Assembly: GCA_011800805.1 (NCBI GenBank)
Contig: MPNW01000023.1
Location: forward strand, 206,593-270,592
Direction: 5' to 3'
DNA length: 64,000 bases
Origin: Hirudo medicinalis
Taxonomy: Eukaryota > Annelida > Clitellata > Hirudinida > Hirudinidae
A program made the position numbers and the translations under genes. The notes under the pieces were generated by a model. It was not told where the DNA came from. It saw only the letters and a list, made by a program, of their open reading frames with translations, and did no database searches. Each line of letters starts with the position of its first letter. Position 1 is the stretch's first letter. Positions 36,819 to 48,159 of the stretch are shown here, one piece after another.

Positions 36819-37195
36819 ATAGTAGCAAATAAACATTCAGTTTTGAACTGCTTTAATTTTTGTACAATGTATTCGTTGCCCACGTTCCTGGTCCCGAGGT
36901 CCCATAGTGTCAAGTTTGGTGGACGCTCCTTCTACGTCAGTGGACCTAGAACGTGGAATGCACTCCCCCGTTCATATTCGAACTGCTGCCACACTTTGCT
37001 ATTTGGTCTTTAATTAAAATCTTAATTATTTCATGAATGTTATTCATAATAAAGTTTTATCTGGCTTTTGCTGTTTATTTAAATTTATTTCTTTGTTTTG
37101 TGTGTGACAGTTTTTGTGAACGTTTGTCTAGAGTTACAGCGCCATGGCATCTTAAAAGATGTGTATGGCAGCTAAAACATTAGCTAAATAAATGT

Positions 37196-37622
37196 AAATG
37201 TGTGATCACGTCACCACTTTTTCGCGGGTTTCGTTAGCTGCGGAATACGGCAAAGTGATTCCATCGACGCTAACGGTACACAAACAGAGCCCCTTTCGAT
37301 AACCCAGAGTCCAACCAGGTTTTAGTCTTACAGGCATTCCTATTTACTTAAGAGCTTCGCCCTAACCTAGAGCCGACTTCTGCTTTAACATACGCCACTC
37401 GGACTCTCACAGCTTTAAACCTCTTAAACTAATTAGGCATTACAGCGCAAAAGTTCCCACAAAATCATCCCGTTATAAAATAAATGTAACAATCAATCAA
37501 TACAAAACATAGTTTATTTTCAATTCATTTGAAGGATTATTATTTGAACAATAAGAGTAACACAGGCTTTAAATGGCTGAGATTATTAAGTCATATACTA
37601 GTTGGATGATGAAATCATGAAA
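37196..37622. other. No gene seen
   Basis: GC-richer stretch at 37200-37440 of likely repeat origin, then AT-rich DNA reaching the ZMYM stop codon. Confidence 0.35.
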
Positions 37623-40600
37623 TCATGTAATCATGTTGGACAAAATAGCCTCTTGAATTTCTCTTACGACCTGAAGTCTGTTGAAAATTTTAGACATGTT
37701 TTCCAGATTGAAAGGTTGAGATGTATACCATACGGGACTGTCGGGGATGCAAGAACTTTCAGGCATTAAGTAAAACAGGTCACTTCTATTTTTTATGCTT
37801 TCAGGGCTGGAATTATTAAGTTTGCACTTTAGTATTTGGACAGTATCAACAAAAATAAGGGGCTCACCATTTGGAAATGTAAAATTCATATAGTTTCACT
37901 GGGCATCTCATAGGATTTTCCAAATTTTCTGATTGTTCTAAGAGCGAAAAATCATCCTTCCTTTTTTTCTGATGAGATTCCGCAACTCCTGGAACTATAA
38001 ACATAAGCATCAATGGTTTGATCAGATAAGTCAAGTTGAGATTTTAACAACCTGAATGAATAGGGCTGCAATATCTGAGAAAAATGCTCTTTCCATTTTT
38101 ATTAGGTTGATTAGCAGTTTTTCTGCACTGCCTGATAATGTTTGAGAAGGATAGGTTAACATGCTGCTGTGGAGATCTTAGTAGGAAATATTTGGTGTTA
38201 AAGTAAATGAGTGTGCTCATAAGGATGTGCGGTGAATAAGCTCCGAGTTGTTTACATTCCCAGAGATGTTCTTCTTCGATACGACACACGAGTAACCCTT
38301 TAGAAATTGAAGAAAGACTTTACATTTCAAAAATTTGAACAAGCATTACAATAAAAAATAAATCACCCTCTGAATCTAATCTGACTTCATATCTAACAAG
38401 GACATCATTCAAAGAGTTGGAAAATTTCTCATAAGTAATATCAGTAAATATATTATCCACTCTTCCATGCATGTGCAGGTATTCTTGAATGCCTGTTTGA
38501 TTTTAAATAAAAATAATTAATTTGCTTTTGGAAAATTCCAAAATGACCCAAGAAAAACCTAAGCAAAGATACAATATGCTGTCAGGAGCATATTCTTCAC
38601 CATTGGGCTTTCTGACTTCTTTTACAAAATAAGTCAATGCTTGATTGAGTTCATCATTTGAAGCTTGAAGGAGATCAGCTTTGAAAAGTCTTGGCCCCTT
38701 ACTGAATAAGGATCTTGGCAAAATTTTCTTGGATGATGATTCAATTGCTGCATTTTTGTTTAAAACCCAATGCTTATAAGCATTAACACCATAAGAACAT
38801 TTCAAAGCAAAGACGTTATCAGTAGAAAATCCTGGAAGCAGGGCCTTTGGATTTTGACTTTGCTCGTTTGTACCATCTATTCTCTGCTCTTCTCTTCTGT
38901 GTCTCTTGATTCCATTAACATTCTCTTTGAAAACATCTATGTTTGTACTTTCTTTTCCTTTGTCAGTGTCATTTTTCTGAATAACTTCGGGTAAGGATGC
39001 TGCATCAGCTTGCTTTAGTGCAATGGTTACACTTTTATTGTCATTTTTGACATCTGTTGAAGTAACAAAAGAGATCATTCCCTGTATTCTTATTTATACT
39101 TCAGAATTAAGAAAGTAAATCAGAAAACCTGGGAGAACAGCATTTTCCAGATCAATGACTTGATCCTCCTGAGTCATTTCATTAGCCATCCTTAACGCAA
39201 TTTGCAACATATCTTCTCCAGGTTCTTGAAAGTTGTAATGAGTTACTTTATAAAAACCTTAGAATCTTCTGATAATCAGACTTTACATTGATATTCTACC
39301 TGACTGATCTGCATTGCCTTCATCACTGCTTTCACTCTCTGCTGGATTAACCTCATCAGATACCAAATCTACTTCATAATTGTCGTTCCGAAACTCCTGT
39401 AAATTCAACGCAAAACTCTGTCAATCCTGAGTTACAAATTACAAAACCTCTGAACCTTATGCTTTTTGAGGATGTTTACTGATGATTTTCTTTTTGTCTG
39501 AACAAAGTAAGGCACTGGCACAACAACAGGTATAATAGTTGGTATAGGTGGAGGCAGAGGATGCAAAGGAGTTGGCACAACTGTAGGAACAGGGCAGGGC
39601 ACAATGACTTTATGTTCCATATCTTCATCTGAAAGAATCAAGGTTCACAAACCATAAGAACTGAGTAATAATGAAAATGACATGTTCAAATATTTCAACT
39701 AACCAGTCTGTGTTGCTCTATTATCCATTTGGGGTCTACAAGCAACATATTTAGCTAGCACAGGCTTACATAGAAGGGATTTATTTTTGAGTTTTGCTAC
39801 TTGTTGCAAATGTTTGATTACAACCACCTCCTGATAAATTAACAAGGTTGTCAAATAATTCTGATAATATAAAAGGTAAAAAATTTACTTGAGCAGAACT
39901 TGGAGTTTCATTCTCACAATTTGTGGCCTTTTTCTGGTCCTTAGGATCTGAGATGTCGGAGTGAACCTTGAATTTATTGCGAAAGGCTTTTACACAAGTG
40001 TAGCAGCAGAAACTCCTGACTGAAGAATCACTCATCTTTATGTGATAATAGGCTGGTTGAGATTTCTGGCAATTATCACAGTGAAGAAGGTTGCTTAGAT
40101 GTGAATGCTGTTTAAGCCTATGTAATGAGAGACAGGTTAAGCTACAGAATCTCTTGTGAGAATCAGATGACCCACAATGAAGCATATCAAAAATTGGCCT
40201 TTCATCATGGCACCAAAAACATTCTTGAATGGTTTCATTTTTCGCCTGGAAAAAAAAATTAAGGTTAACAATCTGTATATTCTGAATTACATGATGATTA
40301 TTTAATAACATCCATTTCATAGCATGATAATTAGGAAATGAAGGCAAGAAATGTTGGTTAAAATGACTTTAGAATAATATATTTTTTTTTATGATGAACA
40401 ACTTCATATTATTTTCACCTTGAAAGTATTGATGCAAGTCAATGAGCAGAAGTTATAGTACAATTCTCCATAATGAATTTTGTGAACAGTATCTTTCACT
40501 GCAGCTCCACATATGACACACTTCTCATCACAACAGGGGGCTTCATGAAATGTCTGAACAAAGTATGTAAATATTACCTTCATAAAACACATTTATGAAA

Positions 40601-42290
40601 TAAATTCAATTTAGCACCAATTCTGAGCCTCCATCTTTAACAAAGAATTTCTGGTATCTTGTGCTACAAGCTTTGTTACAAAAATTTCTGAATCCATCAG
40701 TGCTTGATTGAGCACTTGCATTTCCCAAAATCCAGTTTCCACAAGTAATGCAACTTTTACATCTTTCTAGGCATTGGTCTGATACAGGCTTTAAGAATTC
40801 AAAATCAGATAGATGTATAAGATAAAAAATAAAGCCCATGAACAACTTACCTGTTTTTGTGTTGCTTCCTGAGCACCCTTTGGAAAGCTTGACTTGGTCG
40901 CATTTTTAAAATTCTCAAAACAACTTCTACCACACAGATATTTCTTTTCTCTTTTGTTCATAATGCTGTATTTGCATCTTGTTGATTTTTTACAAACTGA
41001 ACACCAATTTCTTATTAGGATTTTTTCTGTAAAGTTATGTATAAGTTTAGCAATGTATGGCTAACATACATTGATAACTAACTAACATACATGGCTAACA
41101 AACATTAGATCGTCTAATTATAAATAATGCTTTTAGATGTTTCACCTACCTTTACTAAATTTTTCCTGAAAATTTTCAAATTTATCTTCATTAGAATGAT
41201 CCACTTCTACCTCAACCTTTTAAAGTAAGTTAAAATCAAACCGAATCTTTAAAATTAAATCTCAAAAAATAAAAAATATTTACTCACTTGTAGATCTGAT
41301 CTTTGAATGTTTGGCTCAACATTATTTAAAGATTGTGCATCAATCACTTGTTCTGAACCTTCATTTTCATATTTTTCACCTTTCAAATTTCATGTTTTAT
41401 AATTAAACTAAAATTCAAATAACAATCAAGAAATGAGCAGTTTATGGACATTTATTAAAAAAGAAAAAGTTGCATTTAAAAATAAATAAATTTATTAACA
41501 TGAAAATGATTAATGTAGACTAGAGGTCAGACGGAGATGGGGATAGTACTGGGAACGAAAAATGGTCCCAGTCCGACCTCTAATGTAGACATGGGATTAG
41601 TAGAAAATGAATTTATAGTTTATTTTGTTTTATTAATAAAAGGTCAAAATTCTATGCAGCTATTAAGGTAGAATAGATGGGGAGAATAAGACAATTATCT
41701 TTATGAGAGGCTTGAAAAGGGATTTTATTTTTAAGGGTCTTCCACAAAGACAAATTTCAGGGATCAAAATAACAATAAATGCTGTGACATTTACGCAAGG
41801 CAACCTTATGCAGTAACAACAATATTTAAAAAATTCTCATTTAAAAATAATAAAATGAGATAAGGATCAACCAGCAGACACTGCTTTCAAATAGTTAGAA
41901 ATACATATACAATGATTATTATAGATCATCCATTACACGATTTATCATAAAAAATATGTTTTTTAAAAATAAATAAAATTTGTAAGCATGTGAAATAATA
42001 CCTACCCAGTGAAAGCATGCTATTCCCATCACATCCTGTCTTCATACTACCTTTTAAGGCATGTATTTCTTCTCCTGAATTTCTATTCATCTCTCCAAGT
42101 TGAGTGTTTTCAATGACACTATCAAGCTTGTTCTCAAGTTCTTTGTTATCATGACTTGGATTTTCAATCTGCAAATGTTTGCAAATAGGCAAATAGGTAT
42201 AAATCTTTTAAAATAAATTAAACTTTAAATAAAGTACGTAAATTACATCTCTAAACCTAAAAATTCTATTAGCAATTTGGAATGGAACCA
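37623..42290 (-). CDS. ZMYM2/3/4-type MYM zinc-finger protein
   Basis: A multi-exon nuclear protein. From the N-terminal side: acidic exons near 42169-42004, 41390-41285 and 41222-41160. Next comes a series of MYM (FCS) zinc fingers across 41030-39900, including KSTRCKYSIM, CKSCITCGNWIL with FCNKACSTRYQ, CCDEKCVICGAAV with FCSLTCI, CFWCHDERPIFDMLHC with RFCSLTCLSLH, and CDNCQKSQPAYY with SFCCYTCVKAF. A Pro/Val-rich segment follows at 39641-39530. The C-terminal ZMYM/QRICH1-type domain comes last: LKCSYGVNAYKHWV, EVRKPNGEEYAPDSILYLCL, GIQEYLHMHGRVDNIFTD, EEHLWECKQLGAYSPHILMS and NPMRCPVKLYEFYISKW, ending at TGA 37623. Family members act in chromatin and SUMO-linked transcription complexes. The 5' end is uncertain; a possible first exon has an ATG near 42291. 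Exon edges were not all checked. Neighbouring hAT debris belongs to a different lineage of related proteins. Confidence 0.88.
41521..41582. mobile_element. 62-bp hAT-type MITE with perfect 8-bp target duplication
   Basis: Terminal inverted repeats TAGAGGTCAGAC and GTCCGACCTCTA pair over 12 bp with one mismatch. ATGTAGAC flanks the unit exactly at 41513-41520 and 41583-41590. An inner ACTGGGA/TCCCAGT pair makes the whole unit foldable. It lies in an intron of the ZMYM gene. Eight-bp duplication and TAGAGGT-type ends are those of hAT elements. Confidence 0.85.
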
Positions 42291-42860
42291 TAAGCTTTAC
42301 AATACATGCACCTGAAATTATAATGACCAGATATTGAAACTCTGATACATGAATTGATCTTGCATTAAATGTTTACATTAGTTATTGGATGCCACCATTG
42401 CACCACTAATATCATTTAAAGTTCAGTGCAGTTTGACTACCTCCAACGAGGTCGCGAATCTGAGTATTATTATAGTGACCTATGTTCCATTTCAGGATCA
42501 CAACATGTTGCTCTATGTATGAATACCGATCTTAGTGTCTGTGTTAGTTTTAAGTTAGGTTGGTAGTTTTGGAATGATTCCTGATGAAAGTAAGAGAAGA
42601 AAAACAAATAAAAGGCTCTGCATGATAATGAATCCAAATTTGATTGTAGTGGCATGTGTTTAAACTAGGACTGCAGGTTGATTAATTTTTTAATATCGAT
42701 TGATCGTGCCATCAACGTTTTTAATCTTAGATTAAGGCATAATTAATCGCACCATCTTACAATTCAAATAATTTTTCAACATATTTAATTTTTATCCAAA
42801 AATCAAATTTATTCATGAAAAATGCTCACAATAGTAGTTTAGAAAGTTTTTTGTGGTTCA

Positions 42861-43075
42861 TTAATTGACATTTAGCCCATTGCTGAGGCAAATGAGTCTG
42901 TTGATGTTGCCTGGAGACAGAGAAGCACGTTTCCTATTCACATCATCTCCAGAAAGGGAAAATAACCATTCACACGACACAATCGTAGTTGGAGAAGCTA
43001 GGTATTTGAAGATAGCTTGGCAACATGGCCGTGTGATGGCGCGCATTTCCGCCACCATTCCAATAGACACAAAGC
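42861..43075 (-). pseudogene. hAT dimerisation-domain fragment
   Basis: KYLASPTTIVSCEWLFSLSG then RKRASLSPGNINRLICLSNG is the hAT C-terminal dimerisation signature (normally SERLFS...KRxxLSPxNV). Only this block remains. Confidence 0.75.
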
Positions 43076-43491
43076 TTTATCAATTTCTGGTTCAGCTCTA
43101 ATGAGTCAATAAGCTTTTCTCAGGCCAATAATTTAAAGAGGGAGCCTGTGGCTGTTAATCTGAACCCTTGCCTTCTAGGAATATGCACAGCACTGGTAAA
43201 AGACAGGTATGATGGTGCTTGACATAGGAGAGACACGAAGATTAGGGTGGATATCTTATAGCCTATTCTTTGGCAAATATCTGACCAATAGTGGCAGTGG
43301 AGTGATAGAGTGTTGTAGATGATCTACCCAACCTTAGAAACTTGTGATTTTAGGCATTCTTCTGAATACTTTAAAAATTATTAACTACAATGCAATGAAA
43401 GAAAGCTATGTTTTAATTAAAAAATTAAAAGTTCTTAGAAATCTCATTAGGAATTACTTTATCAACTTTGCTCAAGCCATTTAAAACGTGA

Positions 43492-43728
43492 ATAAATCCT
43501 CATGGTGGATTTCCATATTACACTAGAAGTCCAAGACATAAAAATGCGAGATGGTTCTCTTTAGAAATATATGAGCAATTTAAAGATTATGATAAAATGA
43601 ATTTTATGAGGTTTCTACTTGATGAAAGGATTGTGCATCATATAAAAGACCTGGATAATTATAATGTCATGGTGGATATTACGCTGTTAGCCAATAGGTC
43701 ACTTCAGTCTGTTCTCACACCAACTTAA
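43492..43728 (+). other. Unidentified 78-codon open frame without ATG start
   Basis: Open from after TGA at 43489 to TAA at 43726: PHGGFPYYTRSPRHKNARWF, YDKMNFMRFLLDERIVHHIK and so on. The residue mix (aromatic, basic, no low complexity) looks coding, and an AATAAA lies about 45 bp after the stop. No splice partner or family was identified. It may be an old exon, a pseudogene or repeat-derived. Confidence 0.35.
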
Positions 43729-44676
43729 GTAATATATTATAATCGTTTTCCTGTTTATCCGATTATGTCAATTTAATAAAACTGGGTTAATTAAACTGCC
43801 GCTAAATGCGATCCACAAAATTATAAAATGTCATAAAATAGTGAATGTAATGTTCATGTGTCTTATTAAATTTACTTAATAAATTCATGATATTCTTGTT
43901 GTAATGTCAATGAGTAAACAAGCAGAAAGACAAAACCTTATCAGACCCCATATCGACACCAGAGCAAAATGTCAAATTACAACAAAACCAATACAACATA
44001 CACACATAGATGCCGAGCGATTAAACGTAAACTAAACAGAGTTGGCAACCGCAAAAACCTCCCAAAAACTATGAAAATATAACATTTTAAAGTTATTACA
44101 TATTTCTAAATAATTTCTTTTTAGGCCGCTCTATCACTCATAAATAATCACGAAAAATGTTTCGAAGTCTTTCATGTACACATTTTGTTTTTTTGTATAC
44201 ATAGTCATAAACCTGCAATAAATGTAACCATTAAAAATATATTAGTTATATTTGATACGCCTGATTCAACAATTTTTCATTCTTTATAGTACGAGACCTA
44301 GAGATTTGAGACTGACAAGCGAAAAAAAATGTAGTGAGAATTTGGTGAAGAGCTGCTCCCTCCTCTCTGTTAACATGACTGAAATCCCTGCTCTGCGCAT
44401 TAAAATAACTGAATATTTTATATAAAAATTGTTGACTTAGTTTGTTTTATATAATATTCTTAGTGACCAATATGCAATAATTTTATACTAAAATATAACT
44501 ATATGTGCGATTTGAGTAAATTTGCCCAGTTGCGTTATTTTATAAAATATGTCACTTTTGTATTTTTACTTGTTTATCCACAGTATTCGGCGATAATTCG
44601 TATGTTAGATCTTTGTTTACAATTTCTTAATTCGTAAAATTAATGTTTTGACTAGCTAAAAGTATCATTAATTGCC
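43729..44676. other. Upstream region of INTS14
   Basis: AT-rich, no conserved ORF; should contain the INTS14 promoter. Confidence 0.4.
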
Positions 44677-47288
44677 ATGCCAACTGTCATTCTTTTGGAC
44701 TTGTCTCTTTCGATGACTCGACCTCTTAACATTTGTGGGGATGACGACAATATAATTACAATGCATCAACTGGCAATCTTAGGAATAAATACTTTTCTTG
44801 ATTACTTGAATGCCAACTGCAAACTAGAGTTTGTATCCCTGGTATGAATTGTGTATTTCAATCCCTGCAGCCTTACTACGAGGCATTTAGATATTATAAA
44901 TACATTACCACATATGGGTTTTATTTTTAAGGTTGTATTTACGTCTACTTATCACCAACTTGTTCCGTTTACGAGGGACTACAACGAAATTAAATCAGCA
45001 TTAAAATCAATCAAAGACTGGAACAAAACAATCACAAGCATCGGTCTAGAAGGAGCAAGCAACGTTTTCACCAACGAGTGGGGGTTACACACAGTGGGCC
45101 AAGTAAGTTTAACATGATTACTTTCAAAGCTATTGCTTACTCTTTAATATCTTATTTTCCTTTGATAGATAATACTAGTTACTGATAGTGGTGTAGGAAT
45201 TGGCCAAAGTTCCTTGTTGAAGTTCTTAGATAAAAAGTCTTTGCCCAAAAGAGATTCTGACTTTTTTCCCTTCAAGTTTTCTAACAAATTTCTAATCACA
45301 TGTCTGTCATGTCCAGCCACTGACCCTATGCATGAAATATGTTGTGCTATGTACTCAGAACTCATTGAAACAGCATGTGACTCATTTGGAGAATTATTCA
45401 TTCCTGATAAAATTTTGTCAGCTCCTTCTGTGAGAGACATATTTGTGAAATTGGCAAAGAAACACTTTGTACCTTTTGTTACCACTCTTAGATGTGGTCA
45501 ACTCAGGGGATCTGTATCAGTGTTTCCCCCGCTTGATTGTGAAAGGTTAGTTTAACACCTATTACGTAGCAGAGCAGATACGTTTAAATATATTTTACAT
45601 TGAACAGCATCATAAGAGAAATAGAAATTTGTGGATTCCTTGAAAATTGTGATGTCTCCAGTCCTCCATTCAAATCAAGGCATCTCTTGCTTCCAATAAC
45701 AGGCAGGAATTTTGTAAATGCAGAGATGTTGCAATTGAAATTTTTAAAGATGATTCCTCCTCCCCTCAGAAACAAATGAAGCTGTAGAATCTCCAGATAA
45801 AGTTCCAACATTTACTGTCTTGCTTCATGGTAGCTTTAAAGTGGAGGGCATGGTGGCTATTGTGCAATTGAGGCAAGCTGTTTTTAATTCCATGCCCATC
45901 TGATGTTAATGAAGCTTATTATTTTCAGCAAGAACCAGTATGGCATGCTATATTCCTTTGCAGATTCAAAGAAAAAATCTAGTCTGACACTTTCGATTTT
46001 CCATCCAGGTATTTTTCCATGCAAGCATAAATAACTTTGTTGTTTTATTGTGATACTGCTTAGAAACTATTTGTGGCAAGATTAACAGCTAATACCTTCT
46101 CATAAATGCATTACTTAACATTTGCTTTTTATGTGTTGGCATTTTAAGTACTTCAAAAATGGCTTTTATGACTGGAACTAAAAATCAAAATCATATCCCA
46201 AAACTAATTTCATAAAGTTAAATGTTATGGTTTAGGTTCTTTTCCTGTACCATGGCTTGGAGATATCACTAAAATGGGTCCTTCGAGGGAACTGGGTACC
46301 AACCCTTACGTTGATGGAAAATCTCCATTTCCTGTTGTTTCATCCGACAAGAAAAGCTATTCTCAGAACTGTGTAGTATGGATCCACAACACTGGACTTC
46401 AAGTTAGCATTTGAAAAGATCTGAATTACTTTGGTAGAATAGTACTTGTATAGTCTTTTTGCACTCAGGCAGATATTCAGAAAATTTTGAGAAGTGCTAG
46501 AAAGCTCCCAGAAAAACAGCCTCAATTTTATAAGGTAAGCTTGAAAATATAACTAAAAAATCAATTATTTTGTGATTGTGGACACAAGAATTTTGTGCCA
46601 CTAAACCTCAGCAGCATCAGTGGTGTACATTAACGTAACTAGATTAGGATAGTCAATAGGTCAAACTATTAACTAGTTAGATAGTTAAATAGTTAGATAA
46701 CTAGTTAGTTAATTTAAGTTAGCTCAGAGTTTACTCATATGGCAATAATGGCAACAGCCTTAACCCAGTTTGTACTGCTACAAAGTGCCTCTGACTGTAC
46801 ATGTGGTTTATAAATGAATTACAATTAAAGAGCAGTATATAATTTGCATTAAGTCTAGAACTATTGATATCCAGCCTTTTTTATTTATCATTCTTTTGTG
46901 TATTTTAATATGGCCATGTTTATTCTGTATGCATAAGTTGCAAATTTATTTTTCCAAAATTAAAAAAATTACATTTAACCTGTGTTTGTACAAAAGGAGA
47001 TTAGATGAACCCTGTTTACTCATTAAAGAATTGGTTAAGCTTTTTAACATTTTATGCCACTAGTCCCAATAACTTGAATACTTACAGGAACTTAATCGAC
47101 TTCGGAAGGCTGCTCTGACCATAGGATTCTTTGAAGTGTTTGAATCCCTGGCATGTCTTCTTGAGAGGGAGTGCACAATTCTTAGCAGTGGTTCACACCC
47201 AAGTTCAGCTCTTCAGATGAGACATGCTGCTAATATACTTAGATCCCCCATTGTGTATGACATAAATCAAGCTATTTTGCCTGCTTGA
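44677..47288 (+). CDS. INTS14: Integrator complex subunit 14 (VWA-domain protein)
   Basis: INTS14 (VWA9) forms a module with INTS10 and INTS13 in the nuclear Integrator complex, which cleaves snRNA and promoter-proximal transcripts. Nine exons fit in phase: 44677-44841, 44932-45102, 45169-45545, 45608-45702, 45770-45872, 45929-46008, 46236-46402, 46469-46534 and 47088-47288. The total is 474 residues against about 518 in human. The start MPTVILLDLSLSMTRP contains the VWA metal-site DxSxS. Further family blocks are QLVPFTRDYNEIKSAL, VLLHGSFKVEGMVAIVQL, GMLYSFADSKKKSSL, SYSQNCVVWIHNTGLQ, DIQKILRSARKLPEK and LNRLRKAALTIGFFEVFESL. Introns 4 (45703-45769) and 5 (45873-45928) both need GC donors (ACAG|GCAGGA and TGAG|GCAAGC) to keep the conserved frame. 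Intron 8 holds a SINE. Confidence 0.95.
46735..46830 (+). repeat. SINE family A fragment in INTS14 intron 8
   Basis: GGCAATAATGGCAACAGCC, AAAGTGCCTCTGACTGTAC and TTTATAAATGAATTACA line up with the middle and tail of the 54709 copy. Confidence 0.55.
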
Positions 47289-48159
47289 ATGAATTTTTAG
47301 CAGTGATCAAAGCTTTATTACTTGTAAAGAATGTCTCTTCAAGAAATATAATGAAATTTAGTAAACTACCATAAATTAAAATGTTCAATTATTGAAGAAG
47401 TTTGTAGAAGCTGAGAGTTGAGTTTACAGCAACGACATGCAGAATGGCAACTGGCGAGACAAATTATTGGATGCGATTGAACGAGTTGAATATCGCGGTT
47501 TAAGGCCCAAAATAAGTTGCAATTTTGAAGTCGAGATGCAAGCCGCGAATTTCAAAACTGAGATTTAGCCATGGTTGCGTCTTTAATGTATCGGTGGTGT
47601 TGTGTTTTCAATTAATCGCTTAAACCTCATTAAAATTACAGGAAAAGCCCTGATTTATAGCGAGTTATGTGCATTAGACTGTTGCTCGTGAGATGTCGGT
47701 TTATGTTAAATAGGGCATTTTTCAGTTAGCAAATTCCACAAAGGAAAAGGAATGAATCAAAAATGTCCCTGGACGTCACTTTCTCCCCCCCCTCTCGGCG
47801 GCCCTGTAGACCTCAAATTTATTATATACATGTTAAAGGAAGATAGTCAACAGAATTAAGTTAATACATATTCAACGAATTTTTATTGAACTTTTATTGA
47901 AACAGATATCCAAAATTGGATTTCCTTTTAGCGATGATTCCATTTAAAGATTGATGTAAAGTCGTTTTGTAATTTAAATTTAAAAATTTATCAAATTAAG
48001 CTTATATTTAATGTCTATCAATGCTGTAGTTTACGAGCGATGTTAAGTTATATGTTTATACTTACTGATTTTGAATAAGGTATGTTTATTCCGATAGCAC
48101 ATTAAATGATCTAGATATCTTTTGGAACTACTTTGGTTAATTTGGTTAAATTCTTTTGG
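47289..48159. other. Intergenic between INTS14 and POLR3E
   Basis: INTS14 3' UTR and POLR3E upstream DNA. A CCCCCCCTCTCGGCGGCCC patch near 47785 is the only GC-rich feature. No ORF. Confidence 0.4.

Larger units (their letters stand above)
33990..37195 (+). pseudogene. CR1-like LINE, degenerate, carrying a solo LTR and a foreign middle segment
   Basis: In order along the plus strand: endonuclease end (GPTHDLGGTLDIILQQ, NGLSDHQLLTG); a solo LTR at 34255-34540; then reverse-transcriptase blocks FLDMSAAFDTVDHEILL, HQHADDIQMYGCSEPEANSQ, NLLCLNSDKTDMV and LDSGLTMDEHVRRVAANCY, up to about 36110. The end block GPRTWNALPRS and a TAAATAAATGTAAATG tail lie at 36870-37195. Between 36120 and 36860 the expected LINE sequence is replaced by AT-rich DNA and an unrelated open frame. 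Many stops and frameshifts; not active. Confidence 0.8.

Noticed and set aside
42470..42655. Minus-strand ORF as a first exon of the ZMYM gene
   Set aside because: No acidic or zinc-finger character and no convincing splice link; origin unclear.
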